From the NCBI GenBank assembly GCA_010027915.1, contig RGUG01000014.1, positions 1 through 14,382 on the forward strand: DNA of 14,382 nt. The letters are read 5' to 3'. Positions 1-7,714 of the stretch are shown piece by piece (the first letter of the stretch is position 1; each line of letters opens with the position of its first letter). A program made the position numbers and the translations under genes. A model generated the notes under the pieces. That model was not told where the DNA came from, ran no database searches, and saw only the letters and a program-made list of their open reading frames with translations. The DNA comes from a bacterium (GTDB lineage Bacteria > Margulisbacteria > Marinamargulisbacteria > SXXA01).

Positions 1-120
1 TGTTCCATTCCATTTCTTTTGCTGGTCATAATTTAAGGTATAATAATAAAAGTCTTGACTTAAAACTACTAGTTGATATGATTTTATAAGTTGTATATTA
101 TTTATAACGGTATTCATATC
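1..120. other. AT-rich foreign-looking segment joined to ssb
   Basis: This stretch is visibly much richer in A+T than everything from 121 onward and carries no recognisable gene. On the minus strand it stays open in the ssb frame right to the window edge and would add about 40 residues rich in Asn, Tyr, Gln and Lys after DEIP. On the plus strand a short open frame runs from position 3 to a stop near 89. The composition break coincides with the last codons of ssb, so I infer a chimeric join near 118-121 rather than native sequence. I could not identify its source. Confidence 0.6.
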
Positions 121-675
121 AGGAATCTCATCTAAATCAGCCTCTAAATCGGGGCCCGCTTGATACGACACTGACGGAGCTACTGGAGAAGACGATGTCT
201 TGACACCCACTTTGGCAACCGGCACATCAAAGTCAAACCCACTACCACCTTGACTAGGCACCTGTTCCAATGAAGGGGTAGCCACAGACGGTGTGGGAGC
301 CGTGGCACCCATTTTTATACCACCGCCCAACACTGCCGATGGGTAGGGGTTACTTGCAGGGAGCGCCAAGGGACGTATCTCAGAAGCCACCACCTCGGTG
401 ATCCATTTTCGTGACCCATCTGGATTGTCCGACGTGCGCACATGGATGCGACCCTCAACCAACACACAAGCCTGATCTGATAACCGACTCCCTGATTCGG
501 CCAGCTGACCAAATCCCACCACTGGAACCACATCCCGTTGGGGGACCCCGTCACCTGACGAAGGGCGATCGGCCACCACCGAAAAACGAAGAACCGACTC
601 ACCGGATTCAGTTAATCGGACCTCGGGGGCTCCTTCAATCAACCCGATGAGGGTTATGCGATTAAAGGAAGTCAA
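1..675 (-). CDS. ssb: Single-stranded DNA-binding protein (SSB), C-terminal tip replaced
   Basis: SSB coats single-stranded DNA in replication and repair and recruits partner enzymes through an acidic C-terminal tip. The native part is 121-675 (about 185 residues). It has an N-terminal OB fold, residues 1 to ~105, with the motifs RITLIG, FSVV, VVGFGQLAE, VLVEGRI and WITEVVASEI. A Gly/Ser/Pro/Val linker follows, then an acidic end reading DLEADLDEIP. The family normally ends DDIPF. Here the frame continues as DM... into the AT-rich tail instead of Phe-stop. The start is TTG at 675, because an in-frame stop lies at 690-688, and a GAGGTGA ribosome site sits 7 bases upstream. It overlaps the rpsF stop (TTGA), so it is translationally coupled. 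The stacking Trp residues at E. coli positions 40, 54 and 88 appear replaced by non-aromatic residues, so this is a divergent SSB. Confidence 0.85.
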   Translation of the reverse strand, partial: MTSFNRITLIGLIEGAPEVRLTESGESVLRFSVVADRPSSGDGVPQRDVVPVVGFGQLAESGSRLSDQACVLVEGRIHVRTSDNPDGSRKWITEVVASEIRPLALPASNPYPSAVLGGGIKMGATAPTPSVATPSLEQVPSQGGSGFDFDVPVAKVGVKTSSSPVAPSVSYQAGPDLEADLDEIPDMNTVINNIQLIKSYQLVVLSQDFYYYTLNYDQQKKWNGT

Positions 676-998
676 TTGGATGTCACCTCAGCCGGTTTTT
701 TGGATCCTTCTACCGAGTCGAGGGTGACCGTTAAATCACGAAGAATGGTTTCGGTCACTTGTATTTTTCTGCGAAGCTCTGCCACCGTTTTGGGCGTGCC
801 ATCAAATTGAATCAAAACATAACACCCTTTGGTTTGCTTGTTGATAGGGGTGGCCAACTCACGTACGCCCCATATGTTACGATTGAGTATGGCCCCTTCA
901 GAACCCGTAATCCATGATTCGATGGTCGCAACCTGTGCCTCAATGTCTTCCTCTGATTGATTGGCCTTTAGAATAATCAAACTATCGTACGCCTTCAT
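672..998 (-). CDS. rpsF: 30S ribosomal protein S6
   Basis: S6 is a small-subunit ribosomal protein that binds 16S rRNA together with S18. The product is about 108 residues, normal for the family. It starts MKAYDSLIIL, matching the usual S6 opening strand, and contains the typical TPINKQTKGCYVLIQFDG segment and the helix VAELRRKIQVTETILRDL. Two ATGs are possible. The one at 1004 leaves only 3 bases after the AGGA site, while 998 leaves 9 and aligns better with known S6 starts, so I chose 998. ssb follows with a 3-base overlap, the usual rpsF-ssb order (rpsR often comes next but would lie beyond the join). It lies 230 bases downstream of accA with no clear terminator between. Confidence 0.95.
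   Translation of the reverse strand: MKAYDSLIILKANQSEEDIEAQVATIESWITGSEGAILNRNIWGVRELATPINKQTKGCYVLIQFDGTPKTVAELRRKIQVTETILRDLTVTLDSVEGSKKPAEVTSN
683..689 (-). promoter_or_regulatory. Ribosome binding site fixing the ssb TTG start
   Basis: GAGGTGA lies inside the last codons of rpsF, 7 bases before TTG at 675-673. It is the only start candidate before an upstream in-frame stop, so it decides the ssb start. Confidence 0.65.
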
Positions 999-1234
999 CC
1001 TCATCTGTCCTTTCTACATCCTTTGTTGATCCGTCTTCTTAACTTCACGTATACCCTCTTAACCCACACTTCTTCCACTTGTTGATGCCCGTTTAATCTG
1101 TCTCACGCATCGGCACCATACCCCCATCTGACTTACCTGCTCAATACCGTTGTCTACGGCTGCCATGCTTGCCGATCGATTGACCCATTGCAAGAAGGAG
1201 CCAGGCGGGAGTACCCCGAAGAAACAGGGTGACC

Positions 1235-2218
1235 CTAACAAAAGGATGGCATATTAGCAGGTTCCCCGTTTTCAATAAAGGGGCCAAGTTTCCGGAAGTG
1301 TTGCCAACGTTCCGCCACCCATTGCTCAGGGGTCCACCCTCTGTATCCATCCAGCACATGGATTAATTGGGATTGAATGGTAGTGGCAACCGCTTGCCAA
1401 TCGTGGTGGGCCCCACCCAATGGTTCCGGCCATATCCCATGGCAAATCCCCATGGATAGAATATCGGGGGCGGTGATCCGCAACGCCTTGGCTGCCACAT
1501 CGGCTTTTTTGGCATCTCGAAACAAAATAGAGGCACATCCTTCGGGCGAAATCACCGAATATACCGCATATTGCATCATAAACAACCGGTTGGACAACCC
1601 AATGCCCAGGGCCCCACCAGACCCCCCTTCGCCGATTACCACCGACACAATCGGAACGTCTAACCCTGCCATCACCTTGAGATTGCGTGCAATGGCTTCG
1701 GCTTGGCCCCGTTCTTCTGCGGTCAGTCCTGGATAGGCCCCCGGGGTATCAATCAAGGTAATGATGGGCATCTGGAATTGGTTGGCCAATGTCATCAACC
1801 GCATGGCTTTTCGGTATCCTTCGGGGTGAGGCATGCCAAAATTGCGATGCAGGTTTTCTTTGGTATCGTGACCTTTTTGATGGCCGATTACCACCACCCG
1901 ATGGCCACCCAGTCGACCGATACCCCCTACAATGGAGGGATCATCCCCAAATTGTCTGTCCCCATGTAATTCGGTCCAGTCTTCTGTGATCATCATGGCC
2001 AATGACAACGCATCGGGTCGATTGGGATGACGGGCAATTTGCACCACATCAATGGGGGTCAAATTGGCATAGAGTTCTTGCCTGACCATATTGGCCCTTT
2101 CCTCAATCTTGGCGATTTCAACGGACAGGTCAATCCCCTCAGACTGGGCCAATGCTTTTAATTGATCGATTTTATCCAATAATTCCGTCAAGGGTTTTTC
2201 AAAGGGTAACCGCTTCAT
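1235..2218 (-). CDS. accA: Acetyl-CoA carboxylase carboxyltransferase subunit alpha
   Basis: AccA pairs with AccD to move the carboxyl group from carboxybiotin to acetyl-CoA, giving malonyl-CoA, the first committed step of fatty acid synthesis, in the cytosol. The 327-residue length is normal. Visible landmarks are the N-terminal helix region (FEKPLTELLDKIDQLKALA), HGDRQFGDD at ~85-93, GHQKGHDTKEN at 112-122, PEGYRKAMRLM at 132-142, DTPGAYPG at 157-164, the oxyanion-hole glycine motif GEGGSGGALGIG at 196-207 and SPEGCASILFRD at ~224-235. An AGGAGA ribosome site precedes the ATG inside the end of accD. The two genes overlap by 20 bases, so they are coupled, which suits a 1:1 subunit complex. 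Confidence 0.97.
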   Translation of the reverse strand: MKRLPFEKPLTELLDKIDQLKALAQSEGIDLSVEIAKIEERANMVRQELYANLTPIDVVQIARHPNRPDALSLAMMITEDWTELHGDRQFGDDPSIVGGIGRLGGHRVVVIGHQKGHDTKENLHRNFGMPHPEGYRKAMRLMTLANQFQMPIITLIDTPGAYPGLTAEERGQAEAIARNLKVMAGLDVPIVSVVIGEGGSGGALGIGLSNRLFMMQYAVYSVISPEGCASILFRDAKKADVAAKALRITAPDILSMGICHGIWPEPLGGAHHDWQAVATTIQSQLIHVLDGYRGWTPEQWVAERWQHFRKLGPFIENGEPANMPSFC

Positions 2219-3080
2219 GAGCCTCTCCTTTTGGCGGGGTTAGCACCCGCAACAATTTGGCAATGGTGGCGGGTAATTCTTTGCGATGCACCACGCGGTC
2301 CAACATGCCATGTTGCAATAAAAATTCGGACCGCTGGGCCCCTTTGGGTAATTTTTGCCGAATGGTTTGTTCAATCACACGAGGGCCTGCAAATGAAATC
2401 AGGGCACCCGGTTCGGCCAAGTTAATGTCCCCTAAGGTGGCAAAACTGGCGGAAGTACCCCCTGTAGTGGGGTCACACATCACTGATACATACGGAATGC
2501 GATGGGTCGCCAACCGTTGCAAGGCGGCACTGGTTTTGGCCATTTGCATCAATCCCATGATGCCCTCTTGCATGCGAGCCCCTCCAGAGGAGGAAAAAAT
2601 CAGTACCGGGTGGCCATTGTCAATGGCCCGTTCAATGGTACGGGTTATTTTTTCGCCCACCACGGAACCCATGGAACCGCCCATAAACCCAAAATCCATC
2701 ACCGCCATATTCACCACCACACCCTGAATACTGGCGATACCTGTCAGAACGGCATCTTTGGTAGGCGATTTGGCCTGGGCTTTTTGGATGCGCACTTGGT
2801 AGGACTCTGTGTCTTTGAACCCTAGAAAGTCAATGGGGCCAACCGATTCATCGTGGGCAACAAACGACCCCATATCGGTCATGGCGACCACGCGTTCGGT
2901 GGGAGATAATCGAAAATGATGCTGGCATTCACCACACACTTTATGGTTGGTATCCAGGTCTTTCTGAAATAAAATGGCCCCACAAGACGGACACTTGATC
3001 CACACATCACCCGGAATGTTTAACTTGGCGGACTGGGCATTGGGTTTTTCTTTTTTTGCAAACCAATCAACAATCGACAT
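2199..3080 (-). CDS. accD: Acetyl-CoA carboxylase carboxyltransferase subunit beta
   Basis: AccD is the zinc-containing beta subunit of the carboxyltransferase. From ATG at 3080 it is 293 residues, the usual size. The N-terminal four-cysteine zinc ribbon is intact (CPSC at 30-33, CGEC at 49-52). The crotonase-fold core shows FMGGSMGSVVGEK, GGARMQEG at 166-173, DPTTGGTSASFA at 203-214 and AGPRVIEQT at 231-239. A GTG two codons upstream (3086) is also open, but the GAGG ribosome site overlaps it and fits the ATG at 3080. It is the first gene before accA. The 860 bases upstream are non-coding, so its promoter should lie there, though I saw no strong match. Confidence 0.96.
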   Translation of the reverse strand: MSIVDWFAKKEKPNAQSAKLNIPGDVWIKCPSCGAILFQKDLDTNHKVCGECQHHFRLSPTERVVAMTDMGSFVAHDESVGPIDFLGFKDTESYQVRIQKAQAKSPTKDAVLTGIASIQGVVVNMAVMDFGFMGGSMGSVVGEKITRTIERAIDNGHPVLIFSSSGGARMQEGIMGLMQMAKTSAALQRLATHRIPYVSVMCDPTTGGTSASFATLGDINLAEPGALISFAGPRVIEQTIRQKLPKGAQRSEFLLQHGMLDRVVHRKELPATIAKLLRVLTPPKGEAHEAVTL

Positions 3081-3086
3081 GCTCAC

Positions 3087-3949
3087 CTCGGTTATTTATG
3101 TTGCCATCACACGGTGACGAATAATGGTCAGTTTACCCCACCTTTCATGGAAGGGCCAGCCAACGCTAATGGCAGGGGGTACATGGGTTACCTGCCTCAA
3201 CCACCATCCGACTTCTCACATGTCCCATCCCCCCACCTGACACTTACCCCCATTCCCGTGGGGGAGCAAGCTAAATACTGACCTTGATGTCTCTTTTATT
3301 ACCTCCCACACGCCATCCCTTTTTTATTGTGCCACCCCAATGGCACACAACCTCTCCTGACACATACCCAAGGTGATGACACGCCATACCCTACCATGAC
3401 ACCCAGGCGTTCGATTCGATTGGGCCATGAACTCCTTCTTACACCATCAGTCAGTTGGGGTGTCCTGGACGGCTTTCATCCTGTATGCTCGATATCCATT
3501 GATATCCTAATATTATATCGTCTCCCCTGCCTCTCACGCACCCACTGGTCTCGTATCAATGTCAGGACCCATTCCCCGATGGGCCATGATAAAAGTCCCG
3601 ATTGCACCATCACCCCATCCATCGGTACCCTGTCGGTGACGGCCCCATCACCCATTCCCGGCCCTTTTTATTTTTTTCACCTGCCCTAAACTCTCTAATC
3701 GCCATTAGATGATTGATTATCAGCCATTGCGTGAGGACCCCTTGGTTGTATCTCACCCCCCTAGAGATCCCATTGGTGCTGCACCCTGCTTTTTTTGGTT
3801 TGCTCCGTCAGCACCCGTTTGATCACCAGGATGTTACATGATTCGATCGTTGGCCGCGGTCTGAAACGAGGTGATCAACTACCCCCTATCGGTCAGGCTT
3901 GATCCATCAAATCGCAGTGTGTAAAAGGTCCAAAGTGGTGGGGTATGCC
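3087..3949. other. Long intergenic region between accD and the phosphatase gene
   Basis: About 860 bases hold no convincing gene. The plus-strand open frame at 3327-3689 has no ribosome site, is rich in Pro, Thr, Ser and His, and resembles no family I know. A TATAAT lies on the minus strand at 3517-3512 without a good -35. There are two perfect 7-bp inverted repeats: 3328-3334 with 3341-3347 (loop 6) and 3775-3781 with 3809-3815 (loop 27). The 11-mer CCCTATCGGTC is repeated at 3884-3894 and 3948-3958. No intrinsic terminator with a proper U-run is visible on the minus strand. Confidence 0.6.
3328..3347. repeat. Perfect 7-bp inverted repeat upstream of accD
   Basis: TGTGCCA, a 6-base spacer (CCCCAA), then TGGCACA. 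It lies about 250 bases before accD. In the minus direction it is followed by an A-rich rather than a T-rich run, so it is not an intrinsic terminator. It could be a leader hairpin or a protein-binding dyad. Confidence 0.45.
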
Positions 3950-5167
3950 CTATCGGTCCGCCCAAGGCCCCACCGCTGGTTGGGTGACCACTTTCCTTAA
4001 CCGGTCAAATACCTGGGTGTTGTCGAGTATCCCTGCAAACCACGCCGAAAAGGGCCCCGACGCATACAACGGCACATCCATCGCCGTGTGCTGGGCTTTG
4101 TCGGCAATGTCCGTGACCTCCAGATCGGATTCGGTTACACCCATTCCCTTTGACCTGATCACCATGTCCGGTCCGGATGCCCAGGTTACCACCCGCTGAC
4201 GCGTGGTCCCCTCCCATAGTGCGGCACCCGTATAGTGGGCCCACTCACGATACCCATTAATCGCCAATCCACCTGTGTCATGATCTGCCGTCAGCACCAA
4301 TAATGTATTGGGAATTTGCCTTAAAAAGGGAATCAGCCGATCCAATGTATCCATCTCCGCCATCGCATACCGCAACCAATTGCGATGGGCCGCTTTGTCA
4401 ACCAGCCCCGATTCAATCACCGCCACAAACGGCTCTCCCTTTGCCACTAAATGGGACATTGAACGGGTGACCACTGCCTCAAATGACCGTGTCGGCGTCT
4501 CCCATTCATACGAAAAATCACCGGGTTGAAGCAAGGCCAACAGGGGGAACCCCATCGACTCATCCCCCCAGTTTGTCGTGACTTGCCCGCCTCTTGTCCG
4601 CCATGAGCTCACCACACCATTGGCCGTCACCAACCACTCACTTCCCCCGCCCACCATCAAGTCAATGTTGGCACTTGCCATCCAAGCCGCTACCGATTTG
4701 CTATCACGACGATTCGATACATGGGCATAAAACGCCGCAGGGGTCGCATCAACCATCGAGGTATTGGTGATAATGGCCGTCCGATACCCCATCGCATTGG
4801 CCACATCCAACAAGGTCTCACAAGGCTCCCCACGTGGATTGACCCCCACATACCCGTTGTTGGTCTTGATGCCACAGGCCAGTGCCGTACCGGCGGCGGC
4901 TGAATCGGTCACCCCATTATTGGCCGAATACGTGGTGACCCATCCCACCACCGGAAACCCATCCAGTGCCAGCCGGTGGGAAGGCCCGCCTTTCGTATAC
5001 CGTGAGGCCACCACCATACCCGGACCCATCCCATCTACCACGACTACCACCACATTGGGCGGGCGACGTGCCGCTTGTATCCACCGTGAGACCCCGACGC
5101 CCGTTAGCACCCATAACAACACCCCCAAGCAGGCCGCCACCCGCCAGATTGGCATCTGACGACTCAC
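3950..5167 (-). CDS. phoA: Alkaline phosphatase, PhoA family, membrane-anchored or exported
   Basis: The 405-residue product is a classical two-zinc, one-magnesium alkaline phosphatase, which hydrolyses phosphomonoesters outside the cytoplasm. Residues 1-9 are basic and ~10-26 hydrophobic, giving a signal peptide or signal anchor. The catalytic set is complete by comparison with E. coli PhoA: D45 in DGMG, the nucleophile S89 in TDSAAAGTA, D140 and T142 in VDATPAA, substrate Arg R153, E252/D257/H261 in IESGLVDKAAH, D295-H296 in TADHDTGG and H360 in QHTAMD. GTG at 5167 has AAGGA 7 bases upstream; ATG at 5155 is an alternative. It begins 30 bases after the ychF stop and is probably co-transcribed. 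No Pho box was recognised. Confidence 0.93.
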   Translation of the reverse strand: MSRQMPIWRVAACLGVLLWVLTGVGVSRWIQAARRPPNVVVVVVDGMGPGMVVASRYTKGGPSHRLALDGFPVVGWVTTYSANNGVTDSAAAGTALACGIKTNNGYVGVNPRGEPCETLLDVANAMGYRTAIITNTSMVDATPAAFYAHVSNRRDSKSVAAWMASANIDLMVGGGSEWLVTANGVVSSWRTRGGQVTTNWGDESMGFPLLALLQPGDFSYEWETPTRSFEAVVTRSMSHLVAKGEPFVAVIESGLVDKAAHRNWLRYAMAEMDTLDRLIPFLRQIPNTLLVLTADHDTGGLAINGYREWAHYTGAALWEGTTRQRVVTWASGPDMVIRSKGMGVTESDLEVTDIADKAQHTAMDVPLYASGPFSAWFAGILDNTQVFDRLRKVVTQPAVGPWADR

Positions 5168-5197
5168 CAGCCTATCCTTGGCATGCCAGCGGGCTGC

Positions 5198-6313
5198 CTA
5201 CTTTTTACCCGACCCCGCATTGGTTTGACACAAAAATTCGACCACATCCCCATCTTGCATGACATACTCTTTTCCCTCTTGTCGGACCAACCCTTTTTCT
5301 TTGGCACCCTTCCATCCCCCGCATGACACAAAGGTATCAAAGGACACCACATTGGCCCGTATAAACCCTTTTTCAAAATCGGTATGAATCACACCCGCCG
5401 CTTGGGGTGCCGTATCACCCTTGGCAATGGTCCACGCCCGGGTCTCTTTGACCCCAGTGGTCAAATACGTCTGTAACCCCAACAACTGGAACGCTTCCCG
5501 TGATAATTGATCCAACCCAGATTCGGCAATCCCGAAATCAGCCAAAAATGCCTGCTTCTCCACCGGGTCCATGTTGGCCAATTCGGCTTCTAGGGCCGCA
5601 CACACCGTGATCATCCCATACCCCATTTGCTGGGCCCGGTTGGCCACCGCTTGGACCAGTGGCGAGGGGGATACCAACTCTTGCTCCGACACATTCGCCA
5701 CCAGTATCACTGGCTTGGCAGTTAAGAATTGATACCCGGTGACCATCTCCCATTCATCCGGGTCCCCTTTCATGCTCCTTACCGCTTGATTGGCCATCAA
5801 CCCATCACGAATGCGACACAATAACTGGTGTTTTTTTACTTCGTCTTTGTCATTGGACTTAATTCGTTTGGATTGGGTCTCTACTGCCCGATTGGCCACC
5901 TCCAAGTCCGCCAACATTAACTCCAGTTCAATGGTTTCCATATCCGCCAACGGGTCCACCTGACCATGCACATGCACAATGTTGTCATCGACAAAACACC
6001 GCACCACATGGGCCATGACCGCCGTTTCCCGAATGGATGACAAAAATTGATTGCCCAATCCTTCGCCAGCCGCTGCCCCTCGTACCAGGCCTGCAATATC
6101 CGTAAAGGCAATGGTGGCATAAATCAGACGTTCTGTCCCACTGATCTTGGCCAATACCCCCAGGCGTGAATCGGGAACTGGCACCACCCCCGTATGGGGA
6201 TCAATGGTGCAAAAAGGGTAATTTTGTGCTTCGACTGATGCATTGGTAATGGCATTAAACAAGGTGGATTTACCCACATTGGGAAGACCAACAATGCCAA
6301 CGGCCAAGCCCAT
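5198..6313 (-). CDS. ychF: Redox-regulated ribosome-binding ATPase YchF
   Basis: YchF is an OBG-family P-loop NTPase that prefers ATP and associates with the ribosome. The 371-residue length is slightly above the usual ~363. The P-loop GLPNVGKST is at 9-17, the G3 motif DIAGLVRGA at 72-80 and the G4-equivalent NVSE at 207-210 (in place of NKxD, typical of YchF). A coiled insertion lies at ~125-165. The C-terminal TGS domain starts near residue 285 and includes RAWTIAKGDTAPQAAGVIH and the family signature VRQEGKEYVMQDGDVVEF. The start codon shares one base with the upstream stop (TAATG), and a GGAGG ribosome site lies inside the upstream gene, so the two are coupled. Confidence 0.97.
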   Translation of the reverse strand: MGLAVGIVGLPNVGKSTLFNAITNASVEAQNYPFCTIDPHTGVVPVPDSRLGVLAKISGTERLIYATIAFTDIAGLVRGAAAGEGLGNQFLSSIRETAVMAHVVRCFVDDNIVHVHGQVDPLADMETIELELMLADLEVANRAVETQSKRIKSNDKDEVKKHQLLCRIRDGLMANQAVRSMKGDPDEWEMVTGYQFLTAKPVILVANVSEQELVSPSPLVQAVANRAQQMGYGMITVCAALEAELANMDPVEKQAFLADFGIAESGLDQLSREAFQLLGLQTYLTTGVKETRAWTIAKGDTAPQAAGVIHTDFEKGFIRANVVSFDTFVSCGGWKGAKEKGLVRQEGKEYVMQDGDVVEFLCQTNAGSGKK

Positions 6314-6837
6314 TATCCCACCTCCTCACTCGATGGATCGGGCACGTCTTGCAACGTCTCAATATCAACCGTCTCTTCGTTGGCAGGGTCATCGCCCCCT
6401 CCTCGCGACGACCCGCCCTCGAATTCATCATCTTCATCATCGATGCGTTGGGCCAATAAATTCAACCGGTCCTCCGCATAGTGAGGAAAAAAGCGAACAA
6501 AGGTCGACAAATCCAAAAAGGGTTCCCCAATGTTGCTGATATAAGAATACCGTCGCCACACCCGATCAAAAAACTTAGAAATCACGATGTGCTCGTGAGA
6601 ACGCAACAAATCAATCATCTGACCAATTTTTCCGATTCGATTTAAAATAATATGGGTTTTAAGGGTGTCATCTCGATACAAATGCTCCATCAAGTCTCGG
6701 TACATCGTCACCACCTCGGGGCCTATTAACAACGTATCCAATTCGTTAATACGCGATGAGGCTGGTTCAAACACAATAAACGATATAAACCGAGGTTCAA
6801 TTTCTGGTGTCAAGACCACCGGACGATTTAAATTCAT
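6313..6837 (-). CDS. Hypothetical protein with acidic C-terminal tail, coupled to ychF
   Basis: I do not recognise this 174-residue protein. The first ~130 residues look globular, mostly alpha-helical, with mixed charges and several aromatic residues (WRRYSYI, FVRFFPHY). Residues ~135-174 form a disordered acidic tail (DDEDDEFEGG, ending SSEEVG). There is no signal peptide or membrane segment, so it is probably cytosolic. ATG at 6837 is preferred: AAGGA lies 7 bases upstream, whereas the GTG at 6852 overlaps that site. Its end carries the ychF ribosome site and its stop overlaps the ychF start, which argues strongly that it is a real gene. A link to YchF function is inference from position only. 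Confidence 0.75.
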   Translation of the reverse strand: MNLNRPVVLTPEIEPRFISFIVFEPASSRINELDTLLIGPEVVTMYRDLMEHLYRDDTLKTHIILNRIGKIGQMIDLLRSHEHIVISKFFDRVWRRYSYISNIGEPFLDLSTFVRFFPHYAEDRLNLLAQRIDDEDDEFEGGSSRGGGDDPANEETVDIETLQDVPDPSSEEVG

Positions 6838-6911
6838 GTTGCCATCCTTCACTATTACCCATTTTATGCCCCATGACAGACCCCATTGATATGAGCGTCA
6901 CGCATACAGGG

Positions 6912-6958
6912 ACGTTGCCCCATTGCGGAACTTGCAATGGCCACCGCCCATACAACGT
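6912..6958 (-). promoter_or_regulatory. Structured leader upstream of the hypothetical-ychF-phoA unit
   Basis: In the 5' leader a perfect 7-bp stem (CCATTGC with GCAATGG, loop 7; plus-strand arms 6920-6926 and 6934-6940) is enclosed by a 6-bp outer stem ACGTTG/CAACGT (6912-6917 and 6953-6958). A further TTGCCCC/GGGGCAA pair (6915-6921 with 6961-6967) overlaps both, but its distal arm lies at or before the predicted transcript start. No U-run follows, so this is not a simple terminator. A function is not shown. Confidence 0.45.
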
Positions 6959-6967
6959 TCGGGGCAA

Positions 6968-6996
6968 AGTATAGCGTTCTTTATTGGGTTCGTCAC
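6968..6996 (-). promoter_or_regulatory. Sigma70-like promoter for hypothetical-ychF-phoA
   Basis: GTGACG (6996-6991) and TATACT (6973-6968) are separated by exactly 17 bases, giving 4/6 and 5/6 matches to the consensus. The start should fall near 6961, giving a leader of ~124 bases before ATG at 6837. It lies just past the 3' end of rnpB, where a new promoter would be expected. Confidence 0.55.
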
Positions 6997-7036
6997 GCCG
7001 CACCCACACCCCCCTTCTGTACGGATGGCCCCCACT

Positions 7037-7387
7037 GGTATCGCCTCAGGGGGTAAGCCGGGTTCTGTTTTATCCGACCATTTGTCTGGGTGACACCTCA
7101 CGGTGTCACTCTAGCGATCAACCCGGGAATCCAAACGAAGCGGGCCGCTTCTCTTCCCCTATTTGATCTTGCTCCGGGTGGGGTTTACCGAAGGTCGACG
7201 TTGCCGCAACCTTAGTGAGCCCTTACCTCACTTTTTCACCCTTACCTTTGTTGCAAAGGCGGTATATTTTCTGTGGCACTTTCCATCAGCCCTTGCAGAC
7301 CGTCCTCCCGTTAGGAGGCACCCTGCCCTGCGGAGCCCGGACTTTCCTCCAGGCATGGCCCAGCGGTCGGTTCCCTCAGACGATACC
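7037..7387 (-). ncRNA. rnpB: RNase P RNA (catalytic subunit)
   Basis: This is the RNA enzyme that trims tRNA 5' ends. On the minus strand the 5' half has the invariant GAGGAAAGTCCGGGCTC block. The 3' end has ACAGAACCCGGCTTA, the partner strand of the P4 core. The ends are set by a perfect P1 helix, GGTATCG at the 5' end (7387-7381) with CGATACC at the 3' end (7043-7037), giving about 351 nt. The layout looks like the common bacterial type A, but I did not fold it. A promoter ends just upstream. No convincing terminator is seen after 7037, so some read-through towards ychF is possible. Confidence 0.95.
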
Positions 7388-7392
7388 GCCCC

Positions 7393-7420
7393 AGTGTAAC
7401 ACGATTCATGCCCCCGTCAA
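7393..7420 (-). promoter_or_regulatory. rnpB promoter
   Basis: TTGACG (7420-7415; 5/6 to consensus) and TACACT (7398-7393; 4/6) are 16 bases apart, with TG one base before the -10 (extended -10). The predicted start falls within a base or so of the rnpB P1 helix at 7387, which supports both calls. The -10 context TTACACTGG is shared with the tRNA-Arg promoter. Confidence 0.7.
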
Positions 7421-7532
7421 CGCACCCATTCTCACCACTTATTACGGCCGGACTCAAGGCATCCCTTCAGCCAAAATGGTGTGAGAAAAGGCATCAGAGA
7501 CAAGGGATTCCCATTGGGGATGATCGACCATT

Positions 7533-7548
7533 TTGGGGATTCCCCCAA
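7533..7548. repeat. Short perfect hairpin between tRNA-Arg and rnpB
   Basis: TTGGGG, loop ATTC, then CCCCAA. It lies ~80 bases past the tRNA 3' end on the minus strand and has no U-run, so it is at best a weak end signal. The rest of 7421-7628 shows nothing recognisable apart from further short G/C-tract repeats. Confidence 0.35.
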
Positions 7549-7628
7549 TCAAACCAGATCATTGCTGTGAAGGGAACGGGGGGTGATGTGCCAGGGGAGT
7601 GATGAGTGGGGTTATACGATGGATAGGG

Positions 7629-7704
7629 TGGTGCGCCCAGAGAGAGTCGAACTCCCAACCTTCTGATCCGTAGTCAGATGCTCTATCCATTAAGCTATGG
7701 GCGC
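7629..7704 (-). tRNA. tRNA-Arg (anticodon ACG)
   Basis: A complete cloverleaf reads on the minus strand. The acceptor GCGCCCA pairs with TGGGCGC, and the D arm is GCTTAATGGATAGAGC. The anticodon stem TCTGA/TCAGA has loop CTACGGA, and the T arm is GGGAG-TTCGACT-CTCTC. The anticodon ACG (plus-strand CGT at 7669-7671) reads CGN arginine codons, normally after A34 is converted to inosine by TadA. Discriminator A is followed by an encoded CCA (7631-7629). It lies 35 bases after the rlmN stop. Confidence 0.97.
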
Positions 7705-7714
7705 TTGCATTGCC

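Noticed and set aside
1377..1989. Several plus-strand open frames over accA
   Set aside because: They are antisense shadows of a strongly conserved gene with no ribosome sites.
3081..3086. GTG start for accD two codons upstream
   Set aside because: It overlaps the GAGG ribosome site that fits ATG at 3080.
3328..3347. Hairpin read as an intrinsic terminator
   Set aside because: The T-run lies before, not after, the stem on the plus strand, and an A-run follows on the minus strand.
3650..3680. T-rich run after a short GGTGA/TCACC stem, plus-strand terminator
   Set aside because: No plus-strand gene lies upstream and the stem is short and distant from the T-run.
3327..3689. 120-codon open frame on the plus strand between accD and the phosphatase
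   Set aside because: No ribosome site, odd Pro/Thr/Ser/His-rich composition, no recognisable domain, and direction opposite to its neighbours.
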